This document shows positions 7,805 to 14,107 of a stretch of 30,850 nt of DNA, piece by piece. The position numbers and the translations under genes were made by a program. The notes beneath the pieces are model-generated. The model saw only the letters and a program-made list of their open reading frames with translations, did not search any database and had not been told where the DNA came from. This DNA comes from Flavonifractor avistercoris (GTDB lineage Bacteria; Bacillota; Clostridia; Oscillospirales; Oscillospiraceae): assembly GCA_019119085.1 (NCBI GenBank), contig DWXT01000204.1, forward strand, positions 1 through 30,850, written 5' to 3'. Numbering within the stretch: the stretch's first letter is position 1; each line of letters begins with the position of its first letter.

Positions 7805-9220
7805 ATGAAAAAATCACGACTGCTTTCCGCCCTGCTGCTCCTGGCCCTGCTGGCCGGCCTGCTGACCATCGGGGCCTCCGCCGAGGAGGCCGCGGAGCCG
7901 GCCGACGGCGGCAGCGGCAGCGCCATCCTGGACGCCATGGACGTGGACGCCACCGCCGCCATCCTGGTGGATCCCGACTCGGGGGAGATCCTCTACGAGA
8001 AGAACGCCCATGAAAAGCGCTATCCCGCCTCCATCACCAAGGTGATGACCTGCCTGCTCACCCTGGAGGCGGTGGATCGGGGGGAGCTGAGCCTGGAGCA
8101 GGTGGTCACCGCCAGCGAGAACATCTACACCGGCATCGGGGAAAACGCCTCCACCGCCGACATCAAGGTGGGGGAGCAGGTGCGCATCAGCGACCTGCTC
8201 TATGCCGCCCTGATCCCCTCGGCCAACGAGGCGTGCAACATCATGGCCGAGGCGGTGAGCGGCGACGTGGCCTCCTTTGTGGAGCTGATGAACCAGCGGG
8301 CTGGGGAGCTGGGCATGGAGGGCACCCACTTCGCCAACGCCCACGGCTACCACGACGACAACCACTACACCACCGCCTACGACATCTATCTGATGTGCAG
8401 GGAGGCCATGACCCATGAGACCTTCCGCACCATCGTGGGCTCCCTGAACTACACCATGCCCGCCACCAACATGCACGCCGAGCCCCGCATCGTCCGCTCC
8501 ACCAACGCCCTGATCTCCAATTTCCGCATCCTCGGCTATCTCTACGAGTACGCCACCGGCATCAAGACCGGCTCCACGCCGGAGGCGGGCTACTGCCTGG
8601 CCGCCTCCGCCACCAAGAACGACCGGAACCTGATCTCCGTGGTGATGGGGTGCGAGCGGGTGCCCGGCTCCACCGGCAGCCAGGGCCACACCTATTTCAG
8701 CGAGACCATCCGCCTGTTTGACTGGGGCTTTGACAATTTCTCCACCCAGACCATGCTGGACAGCAGCAAGCGGGACATCCCGGAGGTGGAGGTGAGCCTG
8801 GGGAAGCAGCCCAGCGTCACCCTCATGCCGGAGGGGGAGATCTCCGCCCTGCTGCCCAACGACGTGTCGGAGGAGAACTTTACCTACCAGTACACCATCG
8901 ACTCCCCCGTGGTGGAGGCCCCGGTGGAGGCCGGACAGGAGCTGGGCCGCATCACCGTGTCCTTCAACGGGCAGGAGTACGGCATCCTCCCCTTGGTGGC
9001 CACCTCCTCGGTGGAGCGGGACAACTTCCTCTACTACCTGGATCGGGTGCAGAAGTTCTTTGACAACCTGCTGGTGCGCATCCTGCTGGTGGTCATTCTG
9101 GCGGTGCTGGTCATCCTCATCGTCCGCCACATGCTCTGGGGCGGGCGGAAGGGCGGCCGCAGAAGCTATGCCTACAGCGGCCGGGGCCGCTATACCGGCA
9201 GCCGTCGCCGCCGCCGCTGA
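7805..9220 (+). CDS. Serine-type D-Ala-D-Ala carboxypeptidase (S11, DacF/PBP5-like)
   Basis: 471 aa. Trims the terminal D-Ala of peptidoglycan stem peptides outside the membrane. Signal peptide with cleavage near ASA (about 24-26). All three catalytic motifs are present: S76-I-T-K79, S139-A-N141 and K254-T-G256. A C-terminal beta domain (about 320-410) precedes an unusual tail: a TM helix (about 424-446) instead of an amphipathic anchor, then an Arg/Tyr/Gly-rich cytosolic end finishing in five Arg. ATG with GGGAG upstream. Monocistronic, ended by a strong hairpin. DacF in Bacillus is a sporulation gene, but this one has a vegetative-type promoter. Confidence 0.93.
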   Translation: MKKSRLLSALLLLALLAGLLTIGASAEEAAEPADGGSGSAILDAMDVDATAAILVDPDSGEILYEKNAHEKRYPASITKVMTCLLTLEAVDRGELSLEQVVTASENIYTGIGENASTADIKVGEQVRISDLLYAALIPSANEACNIMAEAVSGDVASFVELMNQRAGELGMEGTHFANAHGYHDDNHYTTAYDIYLMCREAMTHETFRTIVGSLNYTMPATNMHAEPRIVRSTNALISNFRILGYLYEYATGIKTGSTPEAGYCLAASATKNDRNLISVVMGCERVPGSTGSQGHTYFSETIRLFDWGFDNFSTQTMLDSSKRDIPEVEVSLGKQPSVTLMPEGEISALLPNDVSEENFTYQYTIDSPVVEAPVEAGQELGRITVSFNGQEYGILPLVATSSVERDNFLYYLDRVQKFFDNLLVRILLVVILAVLVILIVRHMLWGGRKGGRRSYAYSGRGRYTGSRRRRR

Positions 9221-9236
9221 GACAGCATTACATAAA

Positions 9237-9271
9237 AAAGGGGCCCTCCGCGCCGCGCGGAGGGCCCCTTT
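9237..9271. terminator. Bidirectional intrinsic terminator
   Basis: Perfect 13-bp GC stem (9240-9252/9256-9268, 3-nt loop) flanked by an A tract and TTT. It lies between the converging carboxypeptidase and pentapeptide-repeat genes. Confidence 0.85.
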
Positions 9272-9275
9272 GTGT

Positions 9276-9878
9276 CTACAGCAGCTCAATGCCCAGCAGG
9301 GGCATCAGCTCCGCCGCCTGGGCGGGGTTGAGCTTCATCCCCCGCAGCTCCCGCAGGCTCTCGGACACGGTGAGGCCGCCGATGGAGCAGTCGGAGAGAT
9401 CCAGGCCGGACAGGCTGGTGCGGAAAAAATCCGCCCCCTGGAAGTCCACCCGGCGGGGGAGCAGGCCGGACACGTCCGCCTGGGCCAGCACCGCCCCGCC
9501 CAGGCGGCAGTCCTCCAGCCTGGTATTCCGCCAGCGGGTCTGGCTGAAATTGGCGCAGCGGAAGGAGCTGTCCGTCAGCGTGCAGTCCCGCCAGCGGCTG
9601 CCGGTGAACTGCCCGCCGTCCCCCTTGCAGCCGTCCACCGACACCTGCCGCCACACGCTGCCCCCGAAGCGGCAGTTGGAGAAGTCGCAGCCCTGCCAGG
9701 CCGCCTGCTCGAACACCGCGCCGCTGAAATCGCAGTCCACGAACCGGCACTTGCGCAGCGTGCACCGGCGCAGCTCCAGCCCGGCGCAGTCCAGCCCGGT
9801 GAGCACCTCGCCGGACGCCTCCAGCGCCTCCAGCTCCCGCTCCTCCCGCAGGGCCAGGATGATTTCCGCCTCCAGCAT
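9276..9878 (-). CDS. Pentapeptide-repeat protein
   Basis: 200 aa. From about residue 28 to 165 the protein is built of pentapeptide-type units with a hydrophobic centre every fifth residue (e.g. CRFVD CDFSG AVFEQ, SSFRC ANFSQ), which predicts a right-handed quadrilateral beta-helix. Related folds include Qnr/MfpA DNA mimics, but no gyrase role can be claimed. No signal peptide, so probably cytosolic. ATG chosen for the GGGGGCGG site just upstream. It starts 11 nt after the lrgB stop and is the last gene of that operon, so a link with LrgAB-type membrane physiology is possible but unproven. Confidence 0.85.
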   Translation of the reverse strand: MLEAEIILALREERELEALEASGEVLTGLDCAGLELRRCTLRKCRFVDCDFSGAVFEQAAWQGCDFSNCRFGGSVWRQVSVDGCKGDGGQFTGSRWRDCTLTDSSFRCANFSQTRWRNTRLEDCRLGGAVLAQADVSGLLPRRVDFQGADFFRTSLSGLDLSDCSIGGLTVSESLRELRGMKLNPAQAAELMPLLGIELL

Positions 9879-9889
9879 GGCACCGCCCC

Positions 9890-10570
9890 CTACATCAGAA
9901 GAAGGGAGAGCAGCACGGTGACGATGCCGCACACGCCGATGGCCAGGCCGCTCATGGCCCCCTCGGTCTCGCCCAGCTCCAGGGCCCGGGAGGTGCCCAC
10001 CGCGTGAGAGCAGGCGCCGATGGCCAGCCCGGCGGCCAGGGGCTCCCTGACCCGGAACAGCTTGATGAGCAGCGGGGCGGTGATGGAGCCGAAGATGCCG
10101 GTGAGCACCACCGCCACCACGGTGATGGAGCCGATGCCGCCGTGGGCCTCGGACACGCTGATGGCGATGGGGGTGGTGACCGACTTGGGCAGCAGGGAGG
10201 CGGTCATGGCCTCGTCCAGGCCGAACAGGCGGCAGAGCAGGAGGACGCTGCCCATGGATACCACGGAGCCCACCGTGCACCCCACTAGGATGGGCAGCCA
10301 GTTGCGCCGCAGCAGGGGGAGCTTGCCGTAGATGGCCACGGCCAGGCAGGCGGTGGCGGGGGAGAGGAACAGGCTGATGAATTCCGCGCCCTGGTCGTAG
10401 GCCTCATAGGGGATGCGGAAGAGGAGCAGCACACCGATGGTCAGCACCACCCCGATGAGCAGGGGATTGCAGACCACCAGGCCGGTCTTTTTCTGAATGC
10501 GCACCCCCACCCAGAAGGTAAAGATGCTCAGGGCGACGCCGAAGAAGGGGGAGTAGAACAGCTCAGACAC
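9890..10570 (-). CDS. lrgB: LrgB/CidB-family membrane protein
   Basis: 226 aa, almost entirely hydrophobic with about 6 TM helices. It carries family-typical stretches FLSPATACLAVAIYG, LPKSVTTPIAI and AIGACSHAVGTSRALELGE. LrgB works with LrgA. In staphylococci the pair is called antiholin-like; in other bacteria it transports pyruvate or glycolate-type acids. GTG start overlaps the lrgA stop by 8 nt, indicating coupled translation. The role here (autolysis control or carboxylate transport) is open. Confidence 0.92.
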   Translation of the reverse strand: MSELFYSPFFGVALSIFTFWVGVRIQKKTGLVVCNPLLIGVVLTIGVLLLFRIPYEAYDQGAEFISLFLSPATACLAVAIYGKLPLLRRNWLPILVGCTVGSVVSMGSVLLLCRLFGLDEAMTASLLPKSVTTPIAISVSEAHGGIGSITVVAVVLTGIFGSITAPLLIKLFRVREPLAAGLAIGACSHAVGTSRALELGETEGAMSGLAIGVCGIVTVLLSLLLM

Positions 10571-10928
10571 GGTTTTTCCTCCTCTCCAGCAGGCGCAGGG
10601 TGAGGCGGATGCTCCAGGCCGTGGCGGCGAAGGTGACCACCGTGGTCACCAGGCAGATGACCACCAGGGCGACGGCGGAGGAGCGCAGCAGGTCAAAGTA
10701 GTTCATGATGCTGACGCCGGCGGGCAGGAAAAAGAACGCCATATTGGCCAGCAGGAAATCGGCCTTCTCCTGGATGTGCTCCACCCTCAGCAGGCCGGAG
10801 GCCAGCAGGAGCAGCAGCAGGATCATGCCGATGACGCTGGCCGGAAAGGGGAAGGGCAGCGCGGCCTCGATGAGCTGGCTGACCCAGCACACGGCGAAGA
10901 CCACGCCGATCTGACAGATGATTTTCAT
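10563..10928 (-). CDS. lrgA: LrgA/CidA-family holin-like membrane protein
   Basis: 121 aa, four predicted TM helices (about 5-25, 30-50, 65-85, 92-115). It has the family motif FPASVIGMILLLLLL and the FFFLPAGVSIM region. The start is the ATG preceded by AGGAGG at 7 nt; an in-frame extension upstream has no ribosome site. First gene of lrgA-lrgB-pentapeptide. A strong promoter lies immediately upstream. Confidence 0.92.
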   Translation of the reverse strand: MKIICQIGVVFAVCWVSQLIEAALPFPFPASVIGMILLLLLLASGLLRVEHIQEKADFLLANMAFFFLPAGVSIMNYFDLLRSSAVALVVICLVTTVVTFAATAWSIRLTLRLLERRKNRV

Positions 10929-10965
10929 GGGTGCGCCTCCTGGTTTGCAAGCAGATAACCCCAAA

Positions 10966-10995
10966 ATTGTACTCCTCCGGCCGTCCGCCTGTCAA
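10966..10995 (-). promoter_or_regulatory. Sigma-A-type promoter of lrgAB
   Basis: Minus strand TTGACA (10995-10990), 18-bp spacer, TACAAT (10971-10966). Predicted leader about 30 nt. Confidence 0.75.
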
Positions 10996-11178
10996 CCGCC
11001 GGCCGGCCTCTTTCCCCTGTCGATCTCTCCAAAATTTGGCCCGGCGGCAGGCCGTTTTTCCGCAGGGGGGAAAGGGGGGCGGATGAACAGTTGATGAACA
11101 GATCCTTACGAAAGGCAGAAGATTCTGGAGAAAGCTGAAAGCCTTTCTTACAGAGCCGTGAAACCGCGCCAACTCCCC
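10996..11178. other. Gene-free divergent region between lrgA and the small lipoprotein gene
   Basis: No gene seen. It holds a 9-bp direct repeat GATGAACAG (11082-11090, 11093-11101; 11-bp period) and a loose stem GAAAGGC/GCCTTTC (about 11114-11146). The repeat contains one ACAGTTGAT that fits the 9-bp LytTR-type box, but no properly spaced second box was found. Confidence 0.35.
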
Positions 11179-11207
11179 TTGCCCTGCCCGGAGATCCGTG
11201 TTATCTT
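11179..11207 (+). promoter_or_regulatory. Probable promoter of the small lipoprotein gene
   Basis: TTGCCC (11179-11184), 17-bp spacer, TATCTT (11202-11207), followed about 30 nt later by the ATG. Confidence 0.5.
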
Positions 11208-11238
11208 GTGTCCACCACTTGAAAAGGAGGCGTTTCTC

Positions 11239-11622
11239 ATGCAGCACCGCAAACTGTTTCTTGCCGCGGCGGGTGCGGCCCTGGCCATCGCCCTGACCGC
11301 CTGCTCCGGCACAGGCGCGCCCGCCGGCACCCCTGCCGGCACGGCATCCGCACCCCAGGAATCCGCCGTGGTGGAGACCCAGACCCCCGCGCAGGAGGCG
11401 GAGAGCCACACCCTCCAGGCCACCCTCAATTCCGTGGATACGGGCCTGGACTTCCTGGTGGCGGTGGACGAGAATGGAAATTACTGCCGCTTCAATCTGG
11501 GCGGCGTGGACGCCGACGGCCTGGAGCCCGGCGACAGCATCCAGATTACCTATACCGGGACGCTGTCTGACGGCGAGGGGGAGCCCACCGCCACCATCAC
11601 CGCCCTGGAAAAGACATCCTGA
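11239..11622 (+). CDS. Small lipoprotein
   Basis: 127 aa. Lipoprotein signal with lipobox ALTAC (Cys22), an Ala/Pro/Thr-rich linker (about 23-55), then a compact beta-strand-rich domain of about 70 residues (TLQATLNSVDTGLDFLV ... GDSIQITYTGTL) resembling small OB-like extracellular modules. The ATG has a perfect AAAGGAGG site 8 nt upstream; an in-frame upstream extension is rejected. Single gene ended by a long hairpin. Function unknown. Confidence 0.8.
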   Translation: MQHRKLFLAAAGAALAIALTACSGTGAPAGTPAGTASAPQESAVVETQTPAQEAESHTLQATLNSVDTGLDFLVAVDENGNYCRFNLGGVDADGLEPGDSIQITYTGTLSDGEGEPTATITALEKTS

Positions 11623-11640
11623 ACAGATACTGATGAAGCA

Positions 11641-11676
11641 AGACGGGGGCCGGCGCAGATGCGCCGGCCCCCGTCT
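11641..11676. terminator. Long hairpin between the small lipoprotein gene and spo0A (converging)
   Basis: 17-bp perfect GC-rich stem (11641-11657/11660-11676) with a minimal loop. No clear T tract on either strand, so termination efficiency is uncertain. Confidence 0.6.
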
Positions 11677-11678
11677 GC

Positions 11679-12446
11679 CTATTTCTGCTTGCGCTGGAGC
11701 TGGAGCCCGTCGGCGATCATGGCGATGAACTCCGAATTGGTGGGCTTGCCCTTGGCGTTGCTCACCGTGTAGCCGAAGTATTTTTGCAGGGTCTCCAAAT
11801 CGCCCCGATCCCAGGCCACCTCGATGGCGTGGCGGATGGCCCGCTCCACCCGGGAGGCGGTGGTGCCGAAGCGCTTGGCCACCTCGGGATAGAGCACCTT
11901 GGTCACCGCGTTGATCACATCCATGTCGGCCACCGCGATGAGGATGGCCTCCCGCAGGTACTGGTAGCCCTTGATGTGGGCGGGCACGCCGATCTCGTGG
12001 ATGATGGAGGTGACCTGGCTCTCCAGGCTCTCTCCCTCGGTGCTGTCCTCCGGAGTGCCGCCGGACGGCTGGCTCCGGGCCGCCAGCTGCCGGACGCGCT
12101 CCACCACGGTGGGGATGCGGCAGGGCTTCATCATATAGTAGTCCGCCCCGTGGGCTGCGGCCAGCTCCGCCACGTTGCCCCGGGCGAAGCTGGAGAGCAC
12201 CAGCAGGCGGGGCCGCTCCGGCAGGGCGGCCAGCTCGCCCAGCACCTCCAGCCCGTCCATGCTGGAGAGCACCAGATCCAGCACCACCACGTCGGGGTGT
12301 AGCTCCCCGGCCAGACGGACGGCCTCCTCGCCGTCGCCGGTCTCCGCGGCCACCTCCATGGAGCCGTCCGCCGCCAGAGCCTCCACGATCAGGCGGCGGA
12401 ACTCCTCGCCGGCGTCTGCCACCAAAATCCTCGTTTTGCTATCCAA
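11679..12446 (-). CDS. spo0A: Sporulation master regulator Spo0A
   Basis: Response regulator that commits cells to sporulation. Receiver (about 5-120) with phospho-acceptor Asp57 in VVLDLVLSSMDG and Lys107. The C-terminal Spo0A effector domain (about 145-255) has the recognition-helix region SRVERAIRHAIEVAWDRG and PTNSEFIAMIAD. The TTG start is preferred because AAAGGG lies 8 nt upstream. A GTG three codons earlier has that site touching it, giving 258 aa if used. Odd features: the acidic-pocket pair normally DD is D11-A12, and the usual MP after the phospho-Asp is SS. Only one candidate promoter stretch, weakly conserved, lies upstream. Confidence 0.93.
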   Translation of the reverse strand: MDSKTRILVADAGEEFRRLIVEALAADGSMEVAAETGDGEEAVRLAGELHPDVVVLDLVLSSMDGLEVLGELAALPERPRLLVLSSFARGNVAELAAAHGADYYMMKPCRIPTVVERVRQLAARSQPSGGTPEDSTEGESLESQVTSIIHEIGVPAHIKGYQYLREAILIAVADMDVINAVTKVLYPEVAKRFGTTASRVERAIRHAIEVAWDRGDLETLQKYFGYTVSNAKGKPTNSEFIAMIADGLQLQRKQK

Positions 12447-12771
12447 TGTTGACACCCTTTCCGGCAGGTCTCCCTGCCCTATGTTTGTGCCTGGCCAAGG
12501 CTCTTTACCGGTTGGCTATAATTTACCATAATCAGACAGCAAACGCAAGGGATTTGCTGGAAATTTGTGGATATAATCGCTCGACTTCGTTCGACCTTTT
12601 TCTCCGTCCCGCGACACCGCCGGCGGCCTTCCGCCCACGTTCGACCAGCACTCCGCCGGGATTTTGAAAATGCCCTTTGGGCCTAATGGCAGAAGACGGG
12701 AGATAAGGCGGCCCCCGGGGCGGATGCCCCGGGGGCGGCAGGTTGGGGAAATGCAAAGGGAGGGTGAGGGA
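12447..12771. other. Gene-free region between spo0A and the S-layer-like gene
   Basis: No gene seen. A possible spo0A promoter on the minus strand has TTGCGT, 17 bp, TAAATT ending near 12521 (weak). Two TTCGACC words at 12590-12596 and 12640-12646, 50 bp apart, resemble the 0A box TTCGACA with one mismatch each. An 11-bp GC hairpin (12711-12721/12726-12736) lies after the S-layer-like gene and may act as its terminator, without a T tract. Confidence 0.4.
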
Positions 12772-13818
12772 TCAGGTGCCAGAAGAAATTCCAGCCCCAC
12801 CATCCGGAATGTTGGTCAGCGTGTACACGTAGTCGCCGCCGGAGACTGTTCTCGAAAGGCTGCCGGCAGTGATGGTAAGATTGGCATCCGAGCAGGTGAA
12901 CTCCAGATAGTAGGTTCCATCCTCATTCACTTTGGAGAGGGTGGAGGAGCCGAGGCTCGCGCCGGTCTCAGCATCCCATGCAGTCACACCACTGCTGAAG
13001 GTGACGGTGGGATTGGCTACGAAACGTACACCGATGATCAGCTTGTTGCTGCCGCTGTCCACATCCGCCAAATCTTCGCTGGCGATTGTGTATACGCCAT
13101 TCTCGTCAGCCGTAAGTTCAGTCGCAGAAGCATCGCCTGCCAGCATCCAAGTCACGCGCTCCAGGTGATAGTCCTCGGGGATCTGTACCGTAAAGGTGAC
13201 ATCCTCCGTGTTGTCAAAGTAGCTGTTCTCACTGATGCCGATAATCACGTCCTCAGCATCCACGTCATCGTTGCCATTCATGACGAAACTGCCAGTCATG
13301 GCGGAATAGATGGCGCTCTGGGTCACGGTGATCGTGACATCGCTGCTGGCTGCTGCGGCAGGGAGGGTGTAGGTCGTGCCGCCGCCGGTGCAGGTTCCCT
13401 CGTCAGATGTGTTTTTCCACGCAACCGACTGGATGCTCATATCATCCGCGGGAGTAACAGTAAAGGCAACGGCGGTACCCTGTACCGCATAGCTGGGATC
13501 AAAGCCCTCCGCGGCTGCGCCATTGTCCTCAACAGTGACCTGAACCAGGGCCTGGCGGGTCACAACAATGGTATAGGCCCGGCTGGAATAGTCATCGGCA
13601 GTCAGCAGGATAGTGTTGGCAGCAGTGCTGGCAGTGGTCTCGAAACTCTCGCTGTAAGAACTGAGGCCGGAGACGGCGATGTCGGTGCCGCCAAGTATAC
13701 CGAGGGCCGTCATGACCTGGGCCGCCTCAATATTGGTGATTTCATCCGATTCGGTGAAATTACTGGAACTCGCAGCGCCAGCCAGAAGCATGCTGAGAGG
13801 CCGTCTGAGGTTTCTCAT
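12772..13818 (-). CDS. Short S-layer-like surface protein with a partial SLH motif
   Basis: 348 aa. MRNLRRPLSMLLAG resembles the export signals of SLH-type S-layer proteins, but with a shortened hydrophobic core. It is followed by FTESDEITNIEAAQVMTALGILGG, which looks like only the first third of an SLH repeat set. The protein then jumps to Thr/Ala/Ser/Asp-rich beta-strand repeats (two or three Big-like or cadherin-like modules with DVTITVTQ and DVTFTVQIPE). Two TM-free acidic surface modules are predicted. Start chosen at ATG after AAGGCGG at 10 nt. It looks like an internal-deletion derivative of a large S-layer gene. Base composition is less GC-rich than its neighbours. Confidence 0.6.
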   Translation of the reverse strand: MRNLRRPLSMLLAGAASSSNFTESDEITNIEAAQVMTALGILGGTDIAVSGLSSYSESFETTASTAANTILLTADDYSSRAYTIVVTRQALVQVTVEDNGAAAEGFDPSYAVQGTAVAFTVTPADDMSIQSVAWKNTSDEGTCTGGGTTYTLPAAAASSDVTITVTQSAIYSAMTGSFVMNGNDDVDAEDVIIGISENSYFDNTEDVTFTVQIPEDYHLERVTWMLAGDASATELTADENGVYTIASEDLADVDSGSNKLIIGVRFVANPTVTFSSGVTAWDAETGASLGSSTLSKVNEDGTYYLEFTCSDANLTITAGSLSRTVSGGDYVYTLTNIPDGGAGISSGT

Positions 13819-13854
13819 CTTGGATTTTCCGCCTTCTAAGATTTGAGGCTCAGA

Positions 13855-13891
13855 TTTCCCTATTCCACCAATATCCGGTGAAATAGGGAAA
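13855..13891 (-). promoter_or_regulatory. Leader hairpin of the S-layer-like gene
   Basis: 15-bp stem (13855-13869/13877-13891, 7-nt loop). The one mismatch in DNA becomes a G-U pair in the minus-strand transcript. It lies about 40-75 nt upstream of the ATG, inside the predicted leader, so it may stabilise the mRNA or control its translation. Confidence 0.6.
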
Positions 13892-13942
13892 CCAGAGGCG
13901 TATGACGAACCTTGTATCGACTCGAAAGTGAGGAAATCGTAT

Positions 13943-13972
13943 GGTATATGACAGTTTTGAAGACGCTTGCAA
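13943..13972 (-). promoter_or_regulatory. Probable promoter of the S-layer-like gene
   Basis: Minus strand TTGCAA (13972-13967), 18-bp spacer, TATACC (13948-13943). It implies a leader of about 115 nt that contains the hairpin. Confidence 0.45.
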
Positions 13973-14025
13973 GTCAAAAAGTGCCCTTGATAAACATTTA
14001 GTAGACCTGAGGCGGCAAAAGAAAG

Positions 14026-14053
14026 GGCGCGCAGCGGGAAACCGCTGCGCGCC
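14026..14053 (-). terminator. Intrinsic terminator of the serine hydrolase gene
   Basis: Perfect 12-bp stem (14026-14037/14042-14053) with a 4-nt loop, followed on the minus strand by CTTTCTTTT. It lies 55 bp after the hydrolase stop. Confidence 0.8.
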
Positions 14054-14107
14054 AATGGATTGCGGGGTTGAATTGGTAGACATCTGGTAGACACGGACTC
14101 CGGTGGC

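Noticed and set aside
7814..9289. Long minus-strand frame opposite the carboxypeptidase gene
   Set aside because: Same antisense effect; the plus frame has a signal peptide and all three catalytic motifs.
14062..14107. tRNA-Leu-like D-arm sequence (GAATTGGTAGACA followed by GGTAGACACGGACTCC)
   Set aside because: Only a fragment resembles a tRNA; no anticodon arm, T arm (GTTCGAATC) or acceptor pairing can be drawn. Possibly a decayed remnant or chance.
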